A stretch of 10,743 bases of DNA from positions 1 to 10,743 of the forward strand of contig DASTGO010000530.1 in the NCBI GenBank assembly GCA_035719045.1, given 5' to 3'. Origin of the DNA: DASTGO01 sp035719045. GTDB lineage: Bacteria; Actinomycetota; Actinomycetes; Actinomycetales; Kineosporiaceae. Positions 1 through 6,650 of this stretch are shown in pieces; position 1 is the stretch's first letter, and every line of letters begins with the position of its first letter. The notes beneath the pieces were generated by a model, which had not been told where the DNA came from, made no database searches, and saw only the letters and a list, made by a program, of their open reading frames with translations. Position numbers and translations under genes: made by a program.

Positions 1-99
1 GTCGTCGCCATCGGTCCCGACCTCCTGCTCGCCGACGGGGAAGCCCCCGCCGAAGGTGACGTTATCGGGCCCGCCCGCGCCAGGTGCGACCGGCAACAT
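1..99 (-). CDS. Possible partial reading frame at left edge, unknown function
   Basis: On the minus strand an open frame starts at an ATG (99-97) and runs off the window edge after 33 codons without a stop. It begins MLPVAPGAGGPDNVTFGGGF. About 29 of 33 third positions are G or C, which fits this genome, but the opposite frame is also open (about 17 of 22 over its first codons), so the coding call is weak. There is no clear Shine-Dalgarno before the ATG, and the frame stays open upstream of it to at least the pepR stop. In many actinobacteria dapB follows the M16 protease gene, but these residues do not look like the glycine-rich nucleotide-binding start of DapB. I do not recognise the product. 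It could equally be non-coding spacer. Confidence 0.2.
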   Translation of the reverse strand, partial: MLPVAPGAGGPDNVTFGGGFPVGEQEVGTDGDD

Positions 100-119
100 C
101 GCACCCGGCGGGACGGGCA

Positions 120-133
120 GCCCGGCTCCGGGC
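120..133 (-). terminator. Small hairpin after the M16 protease gene
   Basis: A 5-bp GC stem (GCCCG/CGGGC) with a four-base loop lies 12 bases past the pepR stop codon. It is short and has no U tract, so it is only a weak terminator candidate. Confidence 0.2.
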
Positions 134-145
134 CTGTTCGAGACC

Positions 146-1501
146 CTAGATGCCGGCGGTCGGGAACGCCCGGTCGGCGTCGAACGGACCGACGACGGCC
201 AGCGAGCGGGGCCGGGAAGCCAGGTCCGCGGCCAGCTCGCGGATCTGGTCGGCGGTCACCGCGCGGACCCGCGCCAGCGACTCGTCCAGCCCGGTGAACT
301 CACCGTGCACCAGCTCCGCCTTGCCGAGCCGGGACATCCGCGAGCCGGTGTCCTCCAGCCCGAGGACGAGCCCGCCGCAGATCTGCCCGTGCGCCCGCAG
401 CAGTTCCTCCTCGCCCACCCCGTCGGCGGCGAGCCGCTCCAGCTCCGCCTTGAGCAGGGCCACCACGTCGTCCACCTTGGCCGGCGCGCAGCCGGCGTAG
501 AGGCCGAAGTAGCCGGAGTCGGAGTAGCCGGAGGCGAAGGAGTACACGGAGTAGGCCAGCCCGCGCTTCTCCCGGACCTCCTGGAACAGCCGGCTGCTCA
601 TCCCGCTGCCGAGGATCCCGTTGAGCACCGTCATCACGTACCGGCGGGGATCGGTCGCAGTCAGCCCGGTGCTGCCGAGCACCACATTGGCCTGCTCGAT
701 CTGCCGCGGGACGACGACAACCCGGCCCTGGCCCTCCCCCGCCGCCACCTCGGTGGCGAGTCTGCGCGGCGACGGCACGGCCTGCCCGTCCAGCATCCAG
801 CCGCAGCCGGCGAGCTGGTCGGCGACCGCTGCGCAGACCTGCTCGTGGTCCACCCCGCCCGCGGCAGTCACCACGAGGGTGGCCGGCCGGTAGTGGTGCC
901 GGTAGTGGCTGTGGATGTCGTCACGGCCGACCGCGGCGATGGTCTGCGGGGTACCGCCGATCGGACGGCCCAGCGGATGCCGGCCCAGCACCGCCTCGGC
1001 GAACCGCTCGTGCACGACGTCGCTGGGGTCGTCGTCGTTCATGGCGAGCTCTTCGAGGATGACCCCGCGCTCGTTCTCGACGTCCTCGGTGTCCAGGCGC
1101 GCCGAGGTCACCATGTCGACCAGGACGTCCACCGCCATCGGCAGGTCCTCGTCCAGGACCCGCGCGTAGTAGCAGGTGTGCTCCTTGCCGGTGACCGCGT
1201 TGGCCTCCCCACCGACGGCATCGAAGGCCGAGGCGATGTCCATCGAGCTGCGCCGCCCGGTGCCCTTGAACAGCAGGTGCTCCAGGAAGTGCGTCGACCC
1301 CAGGTGCCCGGCCGCCTCGTCCCGGGAGCCGACCCCGACCCAGCAGCCGAACGTCGCCGAGCGCAGACCAGGCATCGTCTCGGTCAGCACCCGGACCCCG
1401 CCGGGGAGGACGGTACGGCGCACCACGGCGCCGCCCGCCTCCCCGGCAACGGTCTGGTCCTGGGTCCCGGCCGGGACGAGCGGGAGTGGAATCCCGTGCA
1501 C
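146..1501 (-). CDS. pepR: M16 family zinc metallopeptidase (mitochondrial processing peptidase-like)
   Basis: This 451-residue protein is an insulinase/pitrilysin-type (M16B) peptidase with two similar domains. The inverted zinc motif HFLEH is at residues 71-75 (zinc ligands H71 and H75, catalytic base E74). The third ligand is probably E151 in ERGVILEE, 76 residues after H75, as in processing-peptidase beta subunits. The C-terminal domain keeps the conserved REKRGLAY segment (about 310-317), source of the Arg/Tyr pair that helps bind substrate. No signal peptide or membrane segment is seen, so it should be cytoplasmic. The start is a GTG one base after the pnp stop (TGA-C-GTG) with no nearby Shine-Dalgarno, which suggests termination-reinitiation coupling to pnp. 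The order rpsO-pnp-M16 protease is conserved in actinobacteria; the mycobacterial equivalent is PepR. The physiological substrate is unknown; peptide turnover is an inference. Confidence 0.93.
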   Translation of the reverse strand: MHGIPLPLVPAGTQDQTVAGEAGGAVVRRTVLPGGVRVLTETMPGLRSATFGCWVGVGSRDEAAGHLGSTHFLEHLLFKGTGRRSSMDIASAFDAVGGEANAVTGKEHTCYYARVLDEDLPMAVDVLVDMVTSARLDTEDVENERGVILEELAMNDDDPSDVVHERFAEAVLGRHPLGRPIGGTPQTIAAVGRDDIHSHYRHHYRPATLVVTAAGGVDHEQVCAAVADQLAGCGWMLDGQAVPSPRRLATEVAAGEGQGRVVVVPRQIEQANVVLGSTGLTATDPRRYVMTVLNGILGSGMSSRLFQEVREKRGLAYSVYSFASGYSDSGYFGLYAGCAPAKVDDVVALLKAELERLAADGVGEEELLRAHGQICGGLVLGLEDTGSRMSRLGKAELVHGEFTGLDESLARVRAVTADQIRELAADLASRPRSLAVVGPFDADRAFPTAGI

Positions 1502-1502
1502 G

Positions 1503-3767
1503 TCAGGCGCTGGCGTCGGCGGACTCCTCCGCCGAGGCGCCCTCCCCGGAGCCGTCGCCCTTGCCCTCCGCCTCGGGCAGCACCGGGATCAGCGAGAGCT
1601 TCCCGCGCGGGTCGATCTCGGAGATCTCGACCTGCACCTTCTGGCCGATACCGAGCACGTCCTCGACGTTCTCGACCCGCTTGCCGCCGACCATCTTGCG
1701 GATCTGCGAGATGTGCAGCAGGCCGTCCTTGCCCGGGACCAGGGAGACGAAGGCGCCGAAGGTCGTCGTCTTCACGACGGTGCCCATGTAGCGCTCGCCC
1801 ACCTCGGGCATGGTCGGGTTGGCGATCGCGTTGATCGCCGCCCGGGCGGCCTCGGCGGACGGGCCGTCGGTGGCGCCGATGTACACCGTGCCGTCGTCCT
1901 CGATCGAGATGTCGGCGCCGGTCTCGTCCTGGATCTGGTTGATCATCTTGCCCTTGGGGCCGATGACCTCGCCGATCTTGTCGACGGGGACCTTCACGGT
2001 GATGACCCGCGGGGCGTACGGGGACATCTCGTCCGGCCGGTCGATCGCCTCGTTCATCACGTCGAGGATGTACAGGCGGGCGTCACGGGCCTGGGTCAGC
2101 GCCCCGGCCAGGACCGACGCCGGGATCCCGTCGAGCTTGGTGTCGAGCTGGATCGCCGTGACGAACTCGCGGGTGCCGGCCACCTTGAAGTCCATGTCGC
2201 CGAAGGCGTCCTCGGCCCCGAGGATGTCGGTCAGCGCCGCGTACTCGGTGTTCCCGTCCACGGTGTCGGACACCAGGCCCATCGCGATCCCGGCGACCGG
2301 GGCCCGCAGCGGGACACCGGCGTTGAGCAGGGCCAGCGTCGAGGCGCAGACCGAGCCCATCGAGGTGGACCCGTTGGAGCCGAGGGCCTCGGACACCTGC
2401 CGGATCGCGTAGGGGAACTCCTCGCGGGTCGGCAGCACCGGGACCAGGGCCCGCTCGGCGAGCGCGCCGTGGCCGATCTCGCGCCGCTTCGGCGAGCCGA
2501 CCCGGCCGGTCTCACCGGTGGAGTAGGGCGGGAAGTTGTAGTTGTGCATGTACCGCTTGCGCGTCTCGGGCGCGAGCGTGTCGAGCTGCTGTTCCATCCG
2601 GAGCATGTTCAGTGTGGTGACGCCCATGATCTGGGTCTCGCCGCGCTCGAACAGCGCCGAGCCGTGCACCCGCGGCACCACGTCGACCTCGGCGCCCAGC
2701 TGCCGGATGTCGGCCAGCCCGCGGCCGTCGATGCGGACCTTGTCGCGCAGGATCCGCTGCCGGACCAGCTTCTTGGTCAGCGACCGGTAGGCGGCGGACA
2801 GCTCCTTCTCCCGGCCCTCGAACCGGTCGGCCAGCCGCGCCTTCACCGACTCCTTGATCTCGTCGAGCCGGGACTCCCGCTCCTGCTTGCCGGCGATGGT
2901 CAGCGCCTGCGCCAGGTCGGTGGTGGCCAGCTCCGCGACCGCCTCGTAGGCGTCGTCCTGGTAGTCGGGGAACAGCGGGAACGTCGCGGTCGGCTTGGCG
3001 GCCTTCTCGGCGATCTGCTGCTGGGCCCGGACCAGGGCCGCGATGAACGGCTTGGCTGCCTCCAGGCCCTGGGCGACGACCTCCTCGGTCGGGGCGCCCA
3101 CGCCCTGGTTCTTGACCAGGTCCCAGGCGGTCTCGGTGGCCTCGGCCTCGACCATCATGATCGCGACGTCGTCCACGCCGTCCTTGCTGCCCACGACGCG
3201 GCCGGCGACGACCATGTCGAAGACGGCCCGCTCCAGCTCGGAGTGCCGCGGGAAGGCGACCCACTGGCCGTCGATCAGGGCCACCCGGACGGCGCCGAGC
3301 GGGCCGCTGAACGGCAGCCCGGCGAGCTGGGTGGACATCGAGGCGCCGTTGATGGCGACCACGTCGTACAGGTCGTCCGGGTGCAGCGAGAGCACCGTGA
3401 CGACGACCTGGACCTCGTTGCGCAGGCCTTTGACGAACGAGGGGCGCAGCGGCCGGTCGATCAGCCGGCAGGTGAGGATGGCGTCGGTGCTGGGCCGGCC
3501 CTCGCGGCGGAAGAACGAGCCGGGGATGCGGCCCGCGGCGTACATCCGCTCCTCGACGTCGACCGTCAGCGGGAAGAAGTCGAACTGCTCCTTCGGGGTC
3601 TTCCCGGCGGTGGTGGTCGACAGGAGCATCGACTCCCCGTCGAGGTAGACCACGGCGCTGCCGGCCGCCTGGCGGGCCAGCCGTCCGGTCTCGAACCGGA
3701 CCGTACGGGTGCCGAACGTGCCGTTGTCGATCACGGCCTCGGCGTAGGTGATGTCGGGACCCTCCAC
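1503..3767 (-). CDS. pnp: Polyribonucleotide nucleotidyltransferase (PNPase / guanosine pentaphosphate synthetase I)
   Basis: PNPase degrades RNA 3'-to-5' by phosphorolysis and can add tails; actinobacterial members are also called GpsI. With the chosen start the protein is 754 residues, close to the Streptomyces and mycobacterial enzymes. The first RNase PH domain covers about residues 1-145, a helical domain about 240-330, and the second RNase PH domain about 345-560. The active-site segment has D520, D526 and K528 in GDMDFK, matching E. coli D486, D492 and K494. A KH domain follows with GPKGK at 603-607, then an S1 domain at about 656-727 and a Ser/Glu/Gly-rich tail. The frame is open back to an ATG at 3911, but homology begins at VEGPDITYAEA. 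The GTG at 3767 has GGAGGG eight bases upstream, so I prefer it over the GTG at 3776, which overlaps that motif. A long structured leader separates it from rpsO. Confidence 0.97.
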   Translation of the reverse strand: MEGPDITYAEAVIDNGTFGTRTVRFETGRLARQAAGSAVVYLDGESMLLSTTTAGKTPKEQFDFFPLTVDVEERMYAAGRIPGSFFRREGRPSTDAILTCRLIDRPLRPSFVKGLRNEVQVVVTVLSLHPDDLYDVVAINGASMSTQLAGLPFSGPLGAVRVALIDGQWVAFPRHSELERAVFDMVVAGRVVGSKDGVDDVAIMMVEAEATETAWDLVKNQGVGAPTEEVVAQGLEAAKPFIAALVRAQQQIAEKAAKPTATFPLFPDYQDDAYEAVAELATTDLAQALTIAGKQERESRLDEIKESVKARLADRFEGREKELSAAYRSLTKKLVRQRILRDKVRIDGRGLADIRQLGAEVDVVPRVHGSALFERGETQIMGVTTLNMLRMEQQLDTLAPETRKRYMHNYNFPPYSTGETGRVGSPKRREIGHGALAERALVPVLPTREEFPYAIRQVSEALGSNGSTSMGSVCASTLALLNAGVPLRAPVAGIAMGLVSDTVDGNTEYAALTDILGAEDAFGDMDFKVAGTREFVTAIQLDTKLDGIPASVLAGALTQARDARLYILDVMNEAIDRPDEMSPYAPRVITVKVPVDKIGEVIGPKGKMINQIQDETGADISIEDDGTVYIGATDGPSAEAARAAINAIANPTMPEVGERYMGTVVKTTTFGAFVSLVPGKDGLLHISQIRKMVGGKRVENVEDVLGIGQKVQVEISEIDPRGKLSLIPVLPEAEGKGDGSGEGASAEESADASA

Positions 3768-3775
3768 TAGGGTCA

Positions 3776-3781
3776 CCCTCC
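3776..3781 (-). promoter_or_regulatory. Shine-Dalgarno deciding the pnp start
   Basis: GGAGGG on the minus strand is followed by eight bases and then GTG (3767-3765). The alternative GTG at 3776-3774 shares a base with the motif and so cannot use it, which favours the downstream start. Confidence 0.6.
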
Positions 3782-3941
3782 GTTCTGCTGAGCGGAGCGA
3801 GGCGCGGTCGTGGCGTGAGTTCCGGTCTTCGATCGAGGCGCTCGGGGCGGCGGGGCACGGGGCCCCGGCGTTCCGGGAGCCACTACCGAGGACCGGCGCG
3901 ACAGACCGCACGACGCTCCTGGTGTGAGGTGTTCAGTTGTC

Positions 3942-3976
3942 CCGGCCGGTGCCCGTGCCGGACGGCCACCGGCCGG
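3942..3976 (-). repeat. Perfect 10-bp inverted repeat in the pnp leader
   Basis: The arms CCGGCCGGTG and CACCGGCCGG are exact complements around a 15-base loop. The hairpin lies about 175 bases before the pnp start, inside the untranslated rpsO-pnp interval. It could be an attenuator, a terminator remnant, or a processing site of the kind used in PNPase autoregulation. The function is inferred; the pairing is seen directly. Confidence 0.55.
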
Positions 3977-4009
3977 TCCGCATCGCCAGGACGTGTGCGT
4001 CCGTAAGCA

Positions 4010-4015
4010 ACGCTA
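4010..4015 (-). promoter_or_regulatory. Candidate -10 element for a pnp promoter
   Basis: TAGCGT on the minus strand matches the actinobacterial TANNNT -10 pattern and is the same hexamer as the candidate rpsO -10. No good -35 is seen 17-18 bases upstream. If it is used, the pnp leader would be about 235 bases and would include the 3942-3976 hairpin. A separate pnp promoter is known in Streptomyces rpsO-pnp operons, which makes this plausible. Confidence 0.3.
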
Positions 4016-4105
4016 ACCGGCGGACCCGCCGCCTGCCCGGAAGGACACGGACACCCGTCCCGGGCCCCGGCGGCCGTCGGGCTGACAACCGCCGGATACA
4101 CGTCG

Positions 4106-4130
4106 GTCCCGGGTCGGGTGGACCCGGGAC
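4106..4130 (-). terminator. Second hairpin downstream of rpsO
   Basis: A perfect 10-bp stem (GTCCCGGGTC/GACCCGGGAC) with loop CACCC on the minus strand. It stands 24 bases past the first rpsO hairpin and has no U tract. It could be a tandem terminator or an RNase III processing structure between rpsO and pnp. Confidence 0.55.
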
Positions 4131-4154
4131 TGACGAGCGGGCCGGAGACGACGA

Positions 4155-4187
4155 GGCCGCGACCCCCCGAGTCGGGGAGCCGCGGCC
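4155..4187 (-). terminator. Strong stem-loop immediately after rpsO
   Basis: The minus-strand arms GGCCGCGGCTCCCCG and CGGGGGGTCGCGGCC pair over 15 positions with two G-U wobbles and a three-base loop. It begins five bases after the rpsO stop. No U tract follows, which is common for actinobacterial terminators. The wobbles pair only in minus-strand RNA; on the plus strand they become A-C mismatches, so the structure is oriented for rpsO transcription. Confidence 0.65.
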
Positions 4188-4192
4188 CGAGG

Positions 4193-4462
4193 TCACCGGC
4201 GCAGGCCCAGCCGCTCGATCAGGGAGCGGTAACGAGCGATGTCCTTGCGCTGGAGGTAGGCCAGCAGGCGGCGCCGCTGCCCGACCAGGATCAGCAGGCC
4301 GCGCCGGCTGTGGTGGTCGTGCTTGTGCGCCTTCAGGTGCTCGGTCAGGTCACGGATCCGCTGGGTGAGCATCGCCACCTGGACCTCGGGAGAACCCGTG
4401 TCACCCTCGACGGTGGCGTACTCGGCCATGATCTTCTGCTTGGTCGCAGCATCCAGTGCCAC
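4193..4462 (-). CDS. rpsO: 30S ribosomal protein S15 (uS15)
   Basis: S15 is a primary binder of the central domain of 16S rRNA and nucleates platform assembly. The 89-residue product is the standard length. It shows the family's all-helical sequence, including the TGSPEVQVAMLTQRI segment (about 22-36), the HKHDHHSRRGLL rRNA-contacting loop (about 46-57) and the C-terminal LLAYLQRKDIARYRSLIERLGLRR-type end. The start is GTG with AAGGAG four bases upstream. The gene has its own candidate promoter and is followed by two strong hairpins before pnp, so most transcripts may end there, with readthrough into pnp. No autoregulatory pseudoknot of the E. coli type was recognised in the leader. Confidence 0.97.
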   Translation of the reverse strand: MALDAATKQKIMAEYATVEGDTGSPEVQVAMLTQRIRDLTEHLKAHKHDHHSRRGLLILVGQRRRLLAYLQRKDIARYRSLIERLGLRR

Positions 4463-4548
4463 GGCACTCCTTCCGGGTCATTGCGCGGCGCGCCGGGGCG
4501 GGTTCACCCGTGCTCTCTCGGTCCGCGGCCGTTCTGACGGCACCGGCC

Positions 4549-4578
4549 ACGCTACCAGCGCCTTTGCCGATCCGACGA
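4549..4578 (-). promoter_or_regulatory. Candidate rpsO promoter
   Basis: The minus strand has TAGCGT (4554-4549) as a -10-like hexamer about 87 bases before the rpsO GTG. The region 17-20 bases upstream reads TTCGTCGG, a poor match to a sigma-70 -35. The local A+T rise around GGCAAAGG is unusual for this interval. This is the best candidate promoter between ribF and rpsO. Confidence 0.4.
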
Positions 4579-4636
4579 ATCCGGCCCCGGCACCGGCCGC
4601 GGTCCGGACCCCGCCGCCCCGCACGGGCACGATGTG

Positions 4637-4662
4637 CCACCGCGCCCGGCCGGGGGCGGTGG
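4637..4662 (-). terminator. Candidate ribF terminator hairpin
   Basis: Arms CCACCGC and GCGGTGG (7 bp) enclose one C/C mismatch and a short CCC/GGG extension with loop GGCC. It lies about 47 bases past the ribF stop and before the candidate rpsO promoter. It has no U tract. Confidence 0.4.
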
Positions 4663-4708
4663 GGGCACGTCCCTCACGGGCAGCCCCTTTCGCGGGCAGC
4701 CCGGCGGA

Positions 4709-5674
4709 TCAGCGGGCCAGGACCTGCCGGCACTGCTCGACGTCGGCCTTCATCTGCCGGACCAGGGCACCGATGTCGGTGAACCGCAGGGTCGGGCGGA
4801 GCCGGTCGACGAACTCCACGGCCACGGTCTCGCCGTACAGCTCCAGGTCGTCGCGGTCCAGGACGTAGGCCTCGACCCGGCGGTCATTCCCGTCGAAGGT
4901 CGGGTTCGTCCCGATCGAGATGGCCGCGGGCAGCCGTTCCGGTTCACCCGAGGGTCCCGCGGGGCGGATCAGCCAGCCCGCGTAGACCCCGTCCGCCGGG
5001 ACCACCCCGGCCGCCGAGGAGGCCAGGTTCGCCGTCGGGAAACCCAGTTCCCGGCCGCGGTGGTCACCGTGCACCACGGCCCCGGTGACCCGGCTCGGCC
5101 GGTCGAGCACGGCTGCCGCCTCGGCCACCTCTCCCGTGGCGACCAGGGAGCGCACCCAGGTGGACGACCAGCGCCGCCCGGTCGGGTGCCCGCCGTCCAC
5201 CACGCCGAGGTCCTCCAGCAGTTCGACCTCGAACCCGAGCCGGCCGCCGAGGTCGCGCAGGGTGTTCACGTCCCCGGCGTTGCGGTGGCCGAACCGGGTG
5301 TCCCGGCCGACGACGACCAGCCGGGCGCCCAGCACGTCGACCAGGACATCCTGGACGAACCGCTCCGGGGACCAGCCCGCCAGCTCCTTGGTGAACTCCA
5401 TGACCAGCACGGCGTCCAGGCCGGTGGCAGCCATCAGCTCGAGCTTGTGGTCCAGGGTGTCCAGCAGGACCGGCGCCCGCTCCGGGAACAGGACCGCCGC
5501 GGGATGCGGCCAGAAGGTGATCGCGACCGCCTGCCAGCCGTCCTCCCGCGCCCGCTCCACCAGCCGGGTCAACACGGCCCGGTGCCCGCGGTGCACGCCG
5601 TCGAAGTTGCCGATGGTCACCACGGACGGGCCGAAACCCGCCGGGACGTCGTCGATGCCGTTCCACCGCTGCAC
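4709..5674 (-). CDS. ribF: Bifunctional riboflavin kinase / FMN adenylyltransferase
   Basis: RibF phosphorylates riboflavin to FMN and adenylates FMN to FAD in the cytoplasm. The 321-residue length fits bifunctional enzymes. The N-terminal nucleotidyltransferase domain has GNFDGVHRGH at 22-31 and the RWSSTWVRS segment at about 168-176 (the SSTxxR motif). The C-terminal flavokinase domain has GRELGFPTANL (207-217, with the PTAN nucleotide/Mg motif), VYAGW (230-234) and the acidic VEAYVLD segment (267-273, E268). The usual VVGxxFxFG strand reads VVGRDTRFGH, keeping FG but with Thr replacing the aromatic residue. The start GTG gives MQRW, as in other actinobacterial RibF proteins. There is no Shine-Dalgarno; CAGAGT lies six bases before the GTG, so the mRNA may be leaderless. 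Unlike many actinobacteria, truB is not directly upstream, because the opposite-strand DUF2461 gene intervenes. Confidence 0.95.
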   Translation of the reverse strand: MQRWNGIDDVPAGFGPSVVTIGNFDGVHRGHRAVLTRLVERAREDGWQAVAITFWPHPAAVLFPERAPVLLDTLDHKLELMAATGLDAVLVMEFTKELAGWSPERFVQDVLVDVLGARLVVVGRDTRFGHRNAGDVNTLRDLGGRLGFEVELLEDLGVVDGGHPTGRRWSSTWVRSLVATGEVAEAAAVLDRPSRVTGAVVHGDHRGRELGFPTANLASSAAGVVPADGVYAGWLIRPAGPSGEPERLPAAISIGTNPTFDGNDRRVEAYVLDRDDLELYGETVAVEFVDRLRPTLRFTDIGALVRQMKADVEQCRQVLAR

Positions 5675-5680
5675 AGGCCC

Positions 5681-5686
5681 ACTCTG
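5681..5686 (-). promoter_or_regulatory. Candidate -10 for leaderless ribF transcription
   Basis: CAGAGT on the minus strand keeps A2 and T6 of the TANNNT pattern and ends six bases before the ribF GTG, which would place the first base of the start codon near +1. No Shine-Dalgarno exists. No convincing -35 was found. Confidence 0.25.
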
Positions 5687-5840
5687 CCAGTACCGGGCAC
5701 CCGGCCCGCCACCAGGCGCCCCGCCGTTCCGCCGCCCGGACGCTGCGCACCCGGATGATCACGAGACGTGGTGACCTTCGTCGGAGGGCCGGGCTCCCGG
5801 CGTCCCGGGCCCGTAGACGCCGGACGTCGTACCCGCGGCC

Positions 5841-5846
5841 TACCGT
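5841..5846 (+). promoter_or_regulatory. Candidate -10 for leaderless DUF2461 transcription
   Basis: TACCGT fits TANNNT and ends six bases before the GTG start at 5853, the spacing typical of actinobacterial leaderless genes. There is no Shine-Dalgarno before the GTG. The -35 region is poor. Confidence 0.4.
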
Positions 5847-5852
5847 GTCCGG

Positions 5853-6581
5853 GTGACTTCCGGTGCGAACCCCACGGGCGACCTGGTCCCGGCCTTCGAC
5901 GGCTTCCCCGACGAGGCCCTGCTGTTCTACGAGGGCCTGGAGGCGGACAACAGCAAGAGCTACTGGACGGATCAGCGGGACCGCTACGAGCGCGCCGTCC
6001 GGGGCCCGATGCTGACCCTGCTGGCGGAGCTGGAGCCGGAGTTCGGCCCCGGCAAGCTGTTCCGCCCGTACCGGGACATCCGGTTCAGCGCCGACAAGAC
6101 GCCCTACAAGACTCATGCCGGTGCCGTGGTCGGGACCGGGGACGCCGCCGGGGCGCTGTACGTGCAACTGTCCGCCGAGGGGCTGCTGCTGGGCGGCGGC
6201 TACTACCGGATGAGCGCCGACCAGCTCTCCCGGTACCGGGAGTCGGTGACCGCCGACCGTCCCGGCACCCGGCTGGCCGCCGAGGTGGAGAAGCTGCGGG
6301 CCGCAGGGTGGTCCCTGGCCGGGGACCGGCTGTCCCGGGCACCCCGGGGGTATCCGCAGGACCATCCGCGGGCGGGACTGCTGACGTACAAGGGCATCGC
6401 CGCGATGCGGCAGGTCGGCACCCCGGACTGGCTGGGCACCCCCCGATGCCGCGGCGAGGTGGCCGCGGGCTGGCGGCAGCTCGCCGGGTTGACCGGCTGG
6501 CTGGCGGAACACGTCGGGCCGGCCGAGCCCACCGAGGGGGACCCGCGTTCCGCCCGTGCCGCCCGCCTCACCGGCGAATGA
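5853..6581 (+). CDS. DUF2461 (TIGR02453) family protein
   Basis: This 242-residue protein is recognised by the two signature blocks of DUF2461: FYEGLEADNSKSYW (25-38, family pattern FxxLxxNNxKxWF) and RDIRFSADKTPYKT (74-87). A third family-like block, PRGYPQDHPRAGLLTYK, is at 164-180. The biochemical function of the family is not established to my knowledge. No signal peptide, membrane segment or metal-binding signature is visible, so it is probably cytoplasmic. It is the only plus-strand gene here, divergent from ribF and convergent with truB. The GTG start is chosen because the protein homology begins soon after and a -10-like TACCGT lies six bases upstream. Codon use matches the neighbours, so there is no compositional sign of recent transfer. 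Confidence 0.88.
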   Translation: MTSGANPTGDLVPAFDGFPDEALLFYEGLEADNSKSYWTDQRDRYERAVRGPMLTLLAELEPEFGPGKLFRPYRDIRFSADKTPYKTHAGAVVGTGDAAGALYVQLSAEGLLLGGGYYRMSADQLSRYRESVTADRPGTRLAAEVEKLRAAGWSLAGDRLSRAPRGYPQDHPRAGLLTYKGIAAMRQVGTPDWLGTPRCRGEVAAGWRQLAGLTGWLAEHVGPAEPTEGDPRSARAARLTGE

Positions 6582-6620
6582 CCCGGCGGGACCAGGCCCG
6601 GCCCGCAGGCTGCGTGCAGG

Positions 6621-6648
6621 GGAGCCGGCGAGGCCGAACGTCGGCTCC
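6621..6648. terminator. Bidirectional terminator hairpin between DUF2461 and truB
   Basis: GGAGCCGGCG and CGTCGGCTCC form a 10-bp stem with one G-U wobble and an eight-base loop on the plus strand. It lies 39 bases after the DUF2461 stop and 46 past the truB stop on the other strand. On the minus strand the wobble becomes an A-C mismatch, so it favours the plus direction but could serve both convergent genes. Confidence 0.55.
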
Positions 6649-6650
6649 GC

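Noticed and set aside
56..1834. Long plus-strand open frame of 592 codons opposite the protease gene
   Set aside because: It is antisense to a clear M16 peptidase and part of pnp, rich in Arg/Pro/Gly/His with no family motif. Long antisense frames are expected at this G+C content.
1176..3770. 864-codon plus-strand open frame opposite pnp
   Set aside because: Translated sequence is low-complexity Asp/Gly/Leu/Arg/His, the mirror of high-GC3 PNPase codons. No start signals or domains were seen.
3768..3911. Upstream ATG extension of PNPase (48 extra residues)
   Set aside because: The extra segment has no PNPase homology and a good Shine-Dalgarno supports the GTG at 3767.
3883..4196. Small minus-strand open frames in the rpsO-pnp interval as possible leader peptides
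   Set aside because: They are Arg/Pro/Gly-rich, overlap the hairpins and lack Shine-Dalgarno sequences. The interval is better explained as a structured leader.
5675..5852. FMN riboswitch upstream of ribF
   Set aside because: No conserved RFN-element blocks were recognised, and ribF appears leaderless, leaving no room for one.
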